Shown: in pieces, positions 1 through 7,603 of the stretch | Numbering within the stretch: the first letter of the stretch is position 1 | Layout of the letters: each line of letters starts with the position of its first letter | NCBI GenBank assembly: GCA_964458705.1 | Contig: CAYWKD010000003.1 | Coordinates: forward strand, 51,448-115,447 | Source: JAAUTG01 sp964458705 | Lineage (GTDB): Bacteria; Bacteroidota; Bacteroidia; Chitinophagales; Saprospiraceae | Length of the DNA stretch: 64,000 nucleotides | Reading direction: 5' to 3' | The notes under the pieces: model-generated | What the model was told of the DNA's origin: nothing | Database searches by the model: none | Seen by the model: the letters and a program-made list of their open reading frames with translations, nothing else | Translations under genes and position numbers: made by a program

Positions 1-297
1 CTAGTTTCTGGCTTGATCGCAATGTTCATTGTGAGCTACATGATGTTCTGGTTCGCAAAATTAAATAAAGCAGGCAATGTGGACATCCACGAAGCCCTTT
101 TCACCGCTGGAGAGGTTTATTTGACTATCCCGCCCAACAAATCAGGGCGAGGGAAAGTACATTTTCAAGTAGGCAAATCACTACGAGAAATGGATGCTAT
201 TACAGAGCATATTAATAGCATCCCCAATGGCACAAGTGTAACAATCACTGATATTTTAGATAATGATTTATTAGTGGTTGAGCCATCGAAAAACTAA
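1..297 (+). CDS. NfeD-like membrane protein, C-terminal part (truncated by window edge)
   Basis: The reading frame is open to the first base, so the gene begins outside the window. About 98 residues remain. A hydrophobic stretch (roughly the first 18 residues, rich in I, M, V and F) ends a membrane segment. It is followed by a small beta-rich domain with G-x-V-x-L-T-I-P-P, G-R-G-K-V and I-P-N-G-T-x-V-x-I patterns. This membrane segment plus OB-like barrel arrangement is what NfeD-family C-terminal domains look like; those proteins work with SPFH/flotillin or ClpP-class membrane proteases. No flotillin gene follows within the window, so a partner would have to lie elsewhere. The family call is by eye from a fragment and is moderate. 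Confidence 0.6.
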   Translation, partial: LVSGLIAMFIVSYMMFWFAKLNKAGNVDIHEALFTAGEVYLTIPPNKSGRGKVHFQVGKSLREMDAITEHINSIPNGTSVTITDILDNDLLVVEPSKN

Positions 298-402
298 GGT
301 AATGCAGGCTAAATAATGGATAAAAAGCACCATCACAAATTAATAGAGCAGTCTTAATGACATATTGTCGTCGTTATTTTTTATAACCCTTTTTTTTATT
401 TC

Positions 403-433
403 TTTGTGAATTGTTCGACTTTTATTAGATTTG
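403..433 (+). promoter_or_regulatory. Bacteroidota-type promoter upstream of the secreted unknown
   Basis: TTTG at 403-406, a 19-base spacer, then TAGATTTG at 426-433. This is an exact fit to the Bacteroidota sigma-ABfr consensus (TTG/TTTG, 19-20 bases, TAnnTTTG). Transcription would start near 440 and leave a leader of about 95 bases before the start codon at 536. The motif is seen directly; activity is inferred. Confidence 0.6.
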
Positions 434-535
434 CAGTCTATTGAAGTTTGTAAAACACACACATAAACAATATTAGCTCACCCTACTTGACATTTTTTAA
501 TACATTAAGTGGTTTAATGTTAAAAACTCAGTGCA

Positions 536-1228
536 ATGTTAAATAGAAACTTTGTTGTGGTCATGGTATGTTTAATCGGAATATTTACCAGTTCCGTGCT
601 CTATTCGCAAGAAACATCTATCAAGAATGCTTTTGATTTTTATGCGAATGAAAAATTAAAAAATAGTTACAACGATTTATTTTTTCTTACTAGGAAAAGC
701 CTCGAAAAAAAAGTAGTTGGAAATCCTTATCTAAAGGACTGGGAAAAAGCTTTTCTGATTGACAAGGACAGTAATGTATTCAGTGTAAGAGCTCGTTACA
801 GAATTTTTGATGACGAATTTCAAATTTTGGTCAACAATGAACCTAAAGCACTGTATCCGAACCTTATAAAGGGTATCACTTTTGAAAATCAGGCATTCGT
901 AGCGTTGAAGAGAAAAACAGAAGACGGTCTCATCTACTCCTACTTTGAGCTATTAGTGGAAGGGGAACTCACCTTGCTTAAAAGAATAATACCATTGACT
1001 AAAAATAAGAAAGATTATGTCATGATTACAGGACAAAGCAGTGAGTATTATTATCAACAAGGAAATGAAATAGCGTATAAACTTCCTAATGCCAATGCCG
1101 AGTTAAAAGAATTTTTTATTTCAAGAAAAGGAAACTATATGGCGACGTACATAGAAGAACAATCTTCTGATTTATCCAAATCATCTAGCCTCATTAGTTT
1201 ATTTCAATACTACAACCTAAAGAACTAA
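536..1228 (+). CDS. Secreted protein of unknown function
   Basis: A 230-residue protein with a clear N-terminal signal peptide: basic start, a hydrophobic core ending near residue 23, and S-Q-E after the likely cleavage site, a common Bacteroidota pattern. The mature part has no membrane segment and no motif I recognise. It has many aromatic residues and short beta-strand-like stretches, and ends in a Ser-rich segment. It probably acts in the periplasm or at the outer membrane. A good promoter lies about 100 bases upstream and an 80-base gap separates it from the following phosphodiesterase, so it is probably its own unit. The Bacteroidota contain many such lineage-specific secreted proteins, and I assign no function. 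Confidence 0.75.
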   Translation: MLNRNFVVVMVCLIGIFTSSVLYSQETSIKNAFDFYANEKLKNSYNDLFFLTRKSLEKKVVGNPYLKDWEKAFLIDKDSNVFSVRARYRIFDDEFQILVNNEPKALYPNLIKGITFENQAFVALKRKTEDGLIYSYFELLVEGELTLLKRIIPLTKNKKDYVMITGQSSEYYYQQGNEIAYKLPNANAELKEFFISRKGNYMATYIEEQSSDLSKSSSLISLFQYYNLKN

Positions 1229-1310
1229 GGATGAGTTAGATGAAAGATGTTGTTTGATTTAGTTTAGTAGCTTGTGATCCATACTATTAGGATTAAACCA
1301 TATTGTTTCT

Positions 1311-1811
1311 ATGCAGAGAATAGGGCTCATTTCTGATACGCACAGTTTTTTGGATGAAAGCGTGTTTGAATACTTTGAAGAATGTGATCAAATCTGGCAT
1401 GCAGGTGATATCGGCAACTGGGAGGTAGTAGAAAAATTAGCGGATTTTCGTCCGTTCAAAGCAGTTTATGGGAATATTGATGGCGGTGAGTTTAGACAAT
1501 CGTTTCCAGAATATCTTGTTTTTGAAGAAGAGGGAATAAAAATACTGATGATTCATATTGGAGGTTATCCCAAAAGATACAAAGCAAGCGTCCAAAAAAT
1601 GATTGAGGCTACTAAGCCAAGGCTTTATATATGTGGGCATTCACATATCCTGAAAGTAATGCACGATTCCAAGTATAATTTGTTACATATCAATCCAGGT
1701 GCAGCAGGAAATTATGGATTTCACAAGATAAGAACCATCGTCCGATTTACTCTAGAAGAGGGAGCAATTAAAGATTTAGAAGTGATTGAACTAGGCAAAA
1801 GAGGAGGGTAA
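1311..1811 (+). CDS. YfcE/MJ0936-type metallophosphoesterase
   Basis: A 166-residue single-domain calcineurin-like phosphoesterase, the normal length for the YfcE/MJ0936 family. The metal-binding motifs appear in order: D9-x-H11, G32-D33, G54-N55 (as GNID), H82, and G109-H110-S111-H112. All seven expected ligands of a two-metal centre are present, so it should be active as a cytosolic phosphodiesterase; family members hydrolyse model phosphodiesters or cyclic nucleotides and the natural substrate is often unknown. There is no signal peptide. It stands alone between a secreted unknown and glpX. The family call is firm; the substrate cannot be read from the sequence. Confidence 0.9.
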   Translation: MQRIGLISDTHSFLDESVFEYFEECDQIWHAGDIGNWEVVEKLADFRPFKAVYGNIDGGEFRQSFPEYLVFEEEGIKILMIHIGGYPKRYKASVQKMIEATKPRLYICGHSHILKVMHDSKYNLLHINPGAAGNYGFHKIRTIVRFTLEEGAIKDLEVIELGKRGG

Positions 1812-1857
1812 GTTTCTTTGTCTTCCTCCATTTGTGCGTAGTATCTTGCTCCTTTTC

Positions 1858-1879
1858 TTAACTTATTCTGCTAAGTTAA
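1858..1879. repeat. Inverted repeat upstream of glpX (possible operator)
   Basis: A perfect 8-base inverted repeat (TTAACTTA at 1858-1865, TAAGTTAA at 1872-1879) with a 6-base spacer, 45 bases before glpX. A near-consensus minus-7 element, TACCTTTC, lies at 1892-1899, so the repeat would cover the minus-33 region. It could be a repressor site or a weak hairpin ending the upstream transcript; no T-run follows. Confidence 0.3.
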
Positions 1880-1923
1880 CTAGGATTTTAGTACCTTTCT
1901 CATCTAAAAAAATAGAATGAAAA

Positions 1924-2946
1924 ATGGATAATCAATCAAGCAATTCCTACAGAGATTTAGCATTAGAAATGGTGCGTGTTACTGAATTGGCAGCTATCGC
2001 CTCTTCATTTTACGTTGGAAAGGGCGATAAGGAAGGTGGAGATGCCGCAGCCGTAGATGCTATGCGTCATTATTTCAACACCATTAACATAGATGGTACC
2101 ATTATTACGGGGGAAGGAGAGAAAGATGAAGCTCCCATGCTTTACAACGGTGAAAAAGTAGGAACAGGCAATGGGCCTATGGTGGATATTGCTGTTGATC
2201 CGGTAGAAGGCACAACACTACTGGCTAAAGGGCAAGCCAATGCTATCGCTACTATTGCCTTGTCAGAAGCAGGCAGTATGCTAGTGCCTGGCAGTTCATT
2301 CTATATGAATAAGATTGTTGTGCCACATGATGCTAAAGATGCTATTGACATCAGCAAAAGTCCTACTGAAAACTTGCGAGGCATTGCCGATGCCATGGAG
2401 AGAAGCGTTAATTCGTTGACAGTTGTGGTGCTGGATCGCCCACGTCATAAGGACTTGATTGAAGAATTGCGCTCTTGTGGGGTACGGATTTTGCTCTATT
2501 CACATGGAGACGTTTCTGGAGCCGTCTCGGCAGCACTGGATGGTCGAGGAGTAGATGCACTGTTTGGTATAGGCGGAACGCCCGAAGCAATCATCACCGC
2601 AGCGGCTGTAAAAGCAATGGATGGTGGGATGCAATGCAAACGTGCGCCACAGAGTTACATGGAAGGTAAACGATTGTTCGATGAAGGGACAGATATAGAT
2701 CAAATCTTAACTTTAGATGATCTTATCTCCAGCGATAATGCTTTCTTTGCGGCTACGGGCATCACAACGAGTAACTTCTTGAGAGGTGTTCAATTTCAAT
2801 CTCGAAACATAGTTACCACCCAAAGCGTCGTTATGCGTTCTCGCTCAGGTACAATCCGATTTATTGATGGCATTCATAATTTGAATAAGAAGCTGGCTGG
2901 ACAAGATTTTGAACTACCTGATTTTAAAGCTCTGGTCAAGTTGTAA
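1924..2946 (+). CDS. glpX: Class II fructose-1,6-bisphosphatase GlpX
   Basis: A 340-residue cytosolic enzyme that removes the 1-phosphate of fructose-1,6-bisphosphate, the committing step of gluconeogenesis. The GlpX signatures are plain: G-E-G-E-K-D-E-A-P at residues 63-71, which carries metal ligands, and D-x-x-V-D-P-V-E-G-T at 88-97. The length matches the family (about 320-340). The start follows an A-rich stretch with no Shine-Dalgarno, normal here. No other sugar gene is adjacent. An inverted repeat over the likely promoter may regulate it. Class II members can also act on sedoheptulose-1,7-bisphosphate in some bacteria; nothing here decides that. Confidence 0.96.
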   Translation: MDNQSSNSYRDLALEMVRVTELAAIASSFYVGKGDKEGGDAAAVDAMRHYFNTINIDGTIITGEGEKDEAPMLYNGEKVGTGNGPMVDIAVDPVEGTTLLAKGQANAIATIALSEAGSMLVPGSSFYMNKIVVPHDAKDAIDISKSPTENLRGIADAMERSVNSLTVVVLDRPRHKDLIEELRSCGVRILLYSHGDVSGAVSAALDGRGVDALFGIGGTPEAIITAAAVKAMDGGMQCKRAPQSYMEGKRLFDEGTDIDQILTLDDLISSDNAFFAATGITTSNFLRGVQFQSRNIVTTQSVVMRSRSGTIRFIDGIHNLNKKLAGQDFELPDFKALVKL

Positions 2947-3075
2947 TAAATTGTAACGTCTAATGATTTTGATCGCCACGAGAACTTGGAGGCGTACAGA
3001 ATCTAGGTACTAAATATGTTAAATTATACATTTAATTAACTTTTAATTTACAGTAGAAAAATATTTTGACTAATT

Positions 3076-3083
3076 TAGTTTTG
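3076..3083 (+). promoter_or_regulatory. Minus-7 element within a short inverted repeat
   Basis: TAGTTTTG matches the Bacteroidota minus-7 consensus TAnnTTTG, 44 bases before the secreted-protein start at 3127. No minus-33 TTG is at the right distance. TTGACT (3066-3071) and AGTCAA (3086-3091) form a 6-base inverted repeat around it, which could be a regulator site. Weak evidence overall. Confidence 0.3.
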
Positions 3084-3126
3084 TCAGTCAAGTCAATATT
3101 ATAGAACAGGCAAAACAGAATAATAT

Positions 3127-5094
3127 ATGTTAAAGTATGTGTTTCTACTTTTAATCGTTTTGAGTCAAGTAGCAATTAACGCTCAGACACCTTTCAATTG
3201 CAATGGTCGGATGTTTCGAGTGATAGAAAAAAACAATGCTACCACACTACAAGAAATCATACTAAACGGTCAACGTCCCCAGTTTATCGAACTTCAATCC
3301 TATAAAGAAATTCGAATAAATGGTATAGCTTATAATCAAATAGACAATTTTATTTACGGCGTGGTGCTAGATGAGCCTTATGCTTTGTGTAGAATTGATG
3401 GCAATCACCAGTTAGAAGTATTAACCGATCTTCCTCTGCCTACTGAATTGTCTTTTGTGGCAGGCGATATTTCTCCTGATGGCAGATATTTAGTCTTGCT
3501 TGGATTTGGCATACAAGAAAAACGAAATATTCTAGCAAAGGTAGATTTGCAAAGCCCAACTTATGAAACATCAATATATCCGATAAGCGCACTCTCTGAC
3601 GTAGGCATCCTGTGTGCAGACATAGCTTTTCACCCTACTTCAAATGTACTTTATGGCTTCGATCACAGAGAAGGTCGTCTAATCACAATTGACATAGATG
3701 CTATGAAAATCGATAACATATCATTTCCGATACTAGACAATTTCAGTGGAAATGTGCCGAGTTTATTTTTTGACCATCGCGGTAATTTGTACGGTATTGG
3801 CTCTAGGAGTAAGCATTTCAACGATAAGTATTTTGTTAATTTTGATATCAATACAGGGCGAGCCAAACTGGTACAATCCATTGCTCCTGAAACTTTTCAA
3901 GACGCTTGCTCTTGTCCTGTGGTCGTAGATGTGCTGAATAAAGCGAAACAACGAAAAGGCTTTCTTTGCAGTCAAATAGATTTTGAGCTCACACTTATCA
4001 ATCAAACTGGCGAAACACTCAAAGAATTGACGTTCAAGAACAATTTTCCACCCGATACTCGTATAATAAGGGTAAGCGCATTGCCTTTTGGTGGTAACTT
4101 AACTTGGGACGATAACTCTATGCTTATTGAACAGCTCACCCTTCCACACGGTCGCTTTAGCTTTGAAATCACCCTTGAATTTACAGCGATGGAAGTTGCC
4201 CAGTTTAGTAATCAAGCAACACTTTCGGGAGTCGATATAGAAACGCTACTCGGTCAACCTATTATTCAGTCCGATGATCCTGAGACACTAACAATTGACG
4301 ATCCGACCAACTTTAGTGTAGATCACCTAGAGGTTGCATTTGAACAAGCTGAATATTACATCTGTAATGAAGAAATAGTGACACTATCCCCTGATTTTCA
4401 ACAAGATGTAATTCGATATAAGTGGTCAAATGGAAGCACAAATGCCACTTTACAAGTGCAAGAAGCGGGAATATATGATGTAACCCTTACAACGGCCTGC
4501 GAGCAAGCGATTGGCAGTATAGAGGTCATTGCTAATGATATTTCTTTAGATTTAGGGGACGATGAGGTGATAGAAAAAGGTGAAACAATTAAGTTAACGC
4601 CAAACATATACTCAGATGTACCGATTCAGTCTTATCAATGGAGAGATAGTGAAGGTCTAAATATTAATTGCTTCGACTGTTCTGATATGCTTTTTCGTCC
4701 AAAATTAGAAATGAACTATTCATTGACTATCAGGGATGAAGTTGGCTGCACTGCACAAGATCAAATAGCAGTTGAATTAAAATCCTTTGCCGTATTTGCA
4801 CCAACTGCCTTTAGTCCTAATGGTGATAAGAATAACGAAGTTTTTTTCTTACAGAGTAGCGTCAACTACGATATTGAGTTATTTCAAATTTTTGATCGCT
4901 GGGGAGGTATTCTTTTTCAGCAAATAGAGGGCTTAACCAATGATGAGGCATATGGCTGGAATGGCAGACATAAAAACGGCAAAATCCTTCCTGGCGTCTA
5001 TCTCTGGCAAGCTAAAGTGCTAAACAAGCAGAACAAAGTGGAATACTTAAAAGGAGAATTGTTATTAGTCTTACATAAAGAACAAGAATTTTAA
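3127..5094 (+). CDS. Large secreted protein with gliding-motility-type C-terminal sorting domain
   Basis: A 655-residue protein with a signal peptide (residues 1-19, ending near N-A-Q). Residues about 25-260 read as WD40/NHL-like repeats with recurring Y-G/D-x-x-G patterns. About 270-400 resembles a conserved surface beta-sandwich (DUF11-like). About 400-545 is Ig-like with N-x-E-x-V-T-L-S-P and W-S-N-G-S motifs. The last 90 residues form the CHU_C/gliding-motility C-terminal domain (A-F-S-P-N-G-D-x-x-N-x-V-F, F-D-R-W-G, W-N-G, P-G-V-Y). This domain is the known type B signal for type IX secretion, so the protein is expected at the cell surface or released. The job of the propeller-like region is unknown. 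Confidence 0.88.
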   Translation: MLKYVFLLLIVLSQVAINAQTPFNCNGRMFRVIEKNNATTLQEIILNGQRPQFIELQSYKEIRINGIAYNQIDNFIYGVVLDEPYALCRIDGNHQLEVLTDLPLPTELSFVAGDISPDGRYLVLLGFGIQEKRNILAKVDLQSPTYETSIYPISALSDVGILCADIAFHPTSNVLYGFDHREGRLITIDIDAMKIDNISFPILDNFSGNVPSLFFDHRGNLYGIGSRSKHFNDKYFVNFDINTGRAKLVQSIAPETFQDACSCPVVVDVLNKAKQRKGFLCSQIDFELTLINQTGETLKELTFKNNFPPDTRIIRVSALPFGGNLTWDDNSMLIEQLTLPHGRFSFEITLEFTAMEVAQFSNQATLSGVDIETLLGQPIIQSDDPETLTIDDPTNFSVDHLEVAFEQAEYYICNEEIVTLSPDFQQDVIRYKWSNGSTNATLQVQEAGIYDVTLTTACEQAIGSIEVIANDISLDLGDDEVIEKGETIKLTPNIYSDVPIQSYQWRDSEGLNINCFDCSDMLFRPKLEMNYSLTIRDEVGCTAQDQIAVELKSFAVFAPTAFSPNGDKNNEVFFLQSSVNYDIELFQIFDRWGGILFQQIEGLTNDEAYGWNGRHKNGKILPGVYLWQAKVLNKQNKVEYLKGELLLVLHKEQEF

Positions 5095-5173
5095 TTCTAT
5101 TTTTTTGCTTTGCCATCGGAAAACCGCTTGTTTGTCGATAAAGTTGATTTTTCGATAATCAAACGAACGAACT

Positions 5174-5181
5174 TATATTTG
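5174..5181 (+). promoter_or_regulatory. Likely minus-7 element for ilvC
   Basis: TATATTTG matches TAnnTTTG exactly. The expected minus-33 position holds TTC instead of TTG. Transcription would begin near 5188 and leave a leader of about 94 bases before ilvC. I see no leader peptide or attenuator in it. Confidence 0.35.
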
Positions 5182-5281
5182 ACTACTATTGATTAGATAG
5201 CCAACAAGAAGCTACTTTACGGTAACAAATTGCTGAACAAATTACTTTTTACAAAACACTTATCAATAAACAGAAAACATC

Positions 5282-6328
5282 ATGGCGAAATTGAATTTTG
5301 GAGGTATGGAGGAAAATGTGGTAACGCGAGCGGAATTTCCATTAGAAAAAGCAAAGGAAACACTAAAAGACGAAACAATTGCTATCATTGGTTATGGGGT
5401 GCAAGGACCCGGACAGTCTTTGAACTTAAAAGATAATGGCTTCAATGTGATTGTTGGTCAGCGAAGCCCCTCCAAGTCTTATGATAAAGCCATTGCGGAT
5501 GGCTGGGTGCCAGGCGAAACGCTTTTCTCTATTGAAGAGGCAGCAGAGCGAGCAACCATCATTCAGTATTTACTTTCTGATGCCGCACAAATTGCAGTGT
5601 GGCCAACTTTGAAGAAATATTTGACAGCAGGAAAGGCATTATATTTCTCGCATGGTTTCGGAATTACGTACAAAGAACGCACTGGCATTGTACCACCTGA
5701 GGATGTAGATGTGATTTTGGTTGCACCCAAAGGCTCTGGCACAAGTTTGCGCCGCTTATTTTTGGAAGGACGTGGTTTGAATTCCAGCTATGCCATCTTC
5801 CAAGATGCTACGGGAAAGGCTTATGATAGAGTGGTTTCATTGGGGATAGGTGTGGGTTCAGGTTATTTATTTGAAACGACTTTTAAGCGTGAGGTATTCT
5901 CCGATTTAACGGGAGAGCGTGGAACATTGATGGGAGCAATTCAAGGATTGTTCGCTGCTCAGTATGATTTATTGAGAAAAAAAGGACATACACCATCGGA
6001 GGCATTCAATGAAACAGTAGAGGAAGCTACACAGTCGCTCTATCCATTGGTCGCAGAAAATGGGATGGACTGGATGTATGCCAACTGCTCAACAACAGCA
6101 CAGCGTGGCGCACTAGATTGGTGGAAGAAATTCCGTGATGCAACATCTCCTGTCTTTGAAGAACTATACGAAAGCGTGGCTTCTGGTAACGAAGCACAAA
6201 TTTCAATTGATTCTAACGGTCAGTCAGATTATCGTATAAAATTAGAAGAAGAATTGAAAGAATTAAGAGAAAGCGAAATGTGGCGAGCAGGAAAAACAGT
6301 TAGGGGACTACGACCTGAAAATCAGTAA
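5282..6328 (+). CDS. ilvC: Ketol-acid reductoisomerase
   Basis: A 348-residue class I KARI of the branched-chain amino acid pathway: it isomerises acetolactate (or acetohydroxybutyrate) and reduces the product with NAD(P)H. The Rossmann motif G37-Y-G-V-Q-G-P-G44 is present. The catalytic histidine is H124 in S-H-G-F, and the metal ligands D208 and E212 lie in D-L-x-G-E-R-G. The cofactor loop after V-G-Q-R has S-P-S, the serine-rich type usually associated with NADPH. The wording resembles the fungal/Bacteroidota branch (G-V-Q-G-P-G) more than the enterobacterial one. None of ilvB, ilvN, ilvD or leu genes is in the window, so the gene is separated from its usual pathway neighbours. Confidence 0.95.
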   Translation: MAKLNFGGMEENVVTRAEFPLEKAKETLKDETIAIIGYGVQGPGQSLNLKDNGFNVIVGQRSPSKSYDKAIADGWVPGETLFSIEEAAERATIIQYLLSDAAQIAVWPTLKKYLTAGKALYFSHGFGITYKERTGIVPPEDVDVILVAPKGSGTSLRRLFLEGRGLNSSYAIFQDATGKAYDRVVSLGIGVGSGYLFETTFKREVFSDLTGERGTLMGAIQGLFAAQYDLLRKKGHTPSEAFNETVEEATQSLYPLVAENGMDWMYANCSTTAQRGALDWWKKFRDATSPVFEELYESVASGNEAQISIDSNGQSDYRIKLEEELKELRESEMWRAGKTVRGLRPENQ

Positions 6329-6342
6329 GTAAGCTCAAAAAG

Positions 6343-6377
6343 GAGACCTTTGGAGTATTGAAAATTTTGAAGGTCTC
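6343..6377. terminator. Possible bidirectional terminator hairpin
   Basis: GAGACCTT (6343-6350) and AAGGTCTC (6370-6377) form an 8-base-pair stem with a 19-base loop. It lies between the convergent genes ilvC and the minus-strand membrane protein. A-rich sequence before it and T-rich after it would suit termination from either side. The long loop makes this moderate. Confidence 0.45.
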
Positions 6378-6388
6378 TTACTATATGC

Positions 6389-7516
6389 TTATTGCATTAG
6401 AAAAAAGATCAGAAAAAGAACTACTGCCAGAATAAAACCTACCATGAAAATATTGTAAGAAATGGTGAGGTAGTAGTACTTCTGTGCCAGTACTTTTCCC
6501 AAAAAATATAGATCTCTGCGCATATTGCCGTAAAGCAAATCTTCATCGCTTAGTACTTCTTCCATAGCTTGTTCATACTCTTCCAAAGGTAACTGAATAA
6601 AACTACCAAAAAAAGTAATATTCTGTTTGATTATTTCCTGATCCTTGAGATTTTTATTCGCGTTAGTGATTTTTGGGCGAGCAGAAAGTACAGCAAAAAT
6701 GAGGGAAGCTAGCCCTGTGATGAGAAAAATGACAGCCGGTAAAATCACTTTAGGATTCACTTCAGTAATGTTGCGCCAAGTCATAATGGTAATGAGCACA
6801 CTAATCAAAATAGAATTGACACTAATCATAATATTGGCTTTATTATCAGCGATAGCACTAAGATTGATATGATTGCGGTAGTTTGCTCTAAAAAAAGTCT
6901 GTGCGCCTCGTTCGTTAATACTAATAGACTTACTAGCACTTGCACTGGGGGTAGTTTTATCTATTCTCGCTTTGAGTTTGGCGATATTTTGCGCCACTAA
7001 AGGTGCATAGTTGATTTTTGCGTAAGGTGTGTAAAATTTCACGTTTAGCAAACGCTCTAATTCGTCTTTCTGCCAATCAACTTTGGCAATCGTTGATTGA
7101 AAAGTGAGTTCCATCTCTAGTTTGCGAAGATTTGTCCAATCCCAATAGTTATCGCCATATTCAACGAAATGAATCGCATCTGCCAGTAGTGCTTCAGAAA
7201 TACTTTTGATGGACTGCTGCTCGTAATTTTTTAAAGTAGTTACTACTTTTTGCATCTGTTCGTAAGGCGTTTTTTGAAAGAAGTGCTGCAAATGAACTAA
7301 GGCATCTTCAACGTCACCCAATAGTTTTGTTTGGCTAAAATAACCAGCTATCAGTGCAATTTCGGTACTTTGGTCGGGTGCTTTTGAATGGTTTGCTAAC
7401 AATTTTATCTGCTTTACAATAGCATCTGTCAAGGCGTAGTTATGATAGAGTAATTCCGAAGTCTGCTTTTGATTGAAAAGCGTAAGGATATATTGTTGAG
7501 CCTGTTGTACGATCAT
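6389..7516 (-). CDS. Degenerate HD domain fused to Pycsar-type transmembrane effector domain
   Basis: A 375-residue protein in two parts. Residues about 1-180 are all-helical and follow an HD-phosphohydrolase pattern: H25-N-Y is the first conserved histidine, but the second HD pair is replaced by S61-Q62 (in G-Y-F-S-Q) and the last metal aspartate region reads L-L-A-D113-A-I-H. Metal catalysis is therefore probably lost. Residues about 205-375 match the Pycsar effector (PycTM/DUF5706) domain: A-D224-N-K-A-N-I-x-I-S-V-N start, two membrane segments at about 228-245 and 257-277, and a third at about 355-374. Known PycTM proteins are activated by cyclic pyrimidine nucleotides and damage the inner membrane during phage infection. 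No cyclase is encoded nearby. It is divergent from the EAD11-like gene with only 87 bases between the starts. Confidence 0.8.
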   Translation of the reverse strand: MIVQQAQQYILTLFNQKQTSELLYHNYALTDAIVKQIKLLANHSKAPDQSTEIALIAGYFSQTKLLGDVEDALVHLQHFFQKTPYEQMQKVVTTLKNYEQQSIKSISEALLADAIHFVEYGDNYWDWTNLRKLEMELTFQSTIAKVDWQKDELERLLNVKFYTPYAKINYAPLVAQNIAKLKARIDKTTPSASASKSISINERGAQTFFRANYRNHINLSAIADNKANIMISVNSILISVLITIMTWRNITEVNPKVILPAVIFLITGLASLIFAVLSARPKITNANKNLKDQEIIKQNITFFGSFIQLPLEEYEQAMEEVLSDEDLLYGNMRRDLYFLGKVLAQKYYYLTISYNIFMVGFILAVVLFLIFFLMQ

Positions 7517-7585
7517 TTGCTATAACTTCTGGTGAGTTCGACTAAATTATTAAATATTGTCTAACTTTTATTTTAATTTTATTCT

Positions 7586-7593
7586 CAAAATTA
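7586..7593 (-). promoter_or_regulatory. Possible minus-7 element for the Pycsar-effector-like gene
   Basis: Read on the minus strand this is TAATTTTG, a match to TAnnTTTG, 70 bases before the start at 7516. No proper minus-33 is seen. On the plus strand the same 87-base divergent spacer holds TAACTTTT at 7562-7569, one base off consensus, ahead of the start at 7604. The spacer could carry both promoters. Confidence 0.25.
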
Positions 7594-7603
7594 AGCCAAC
7601 CCA

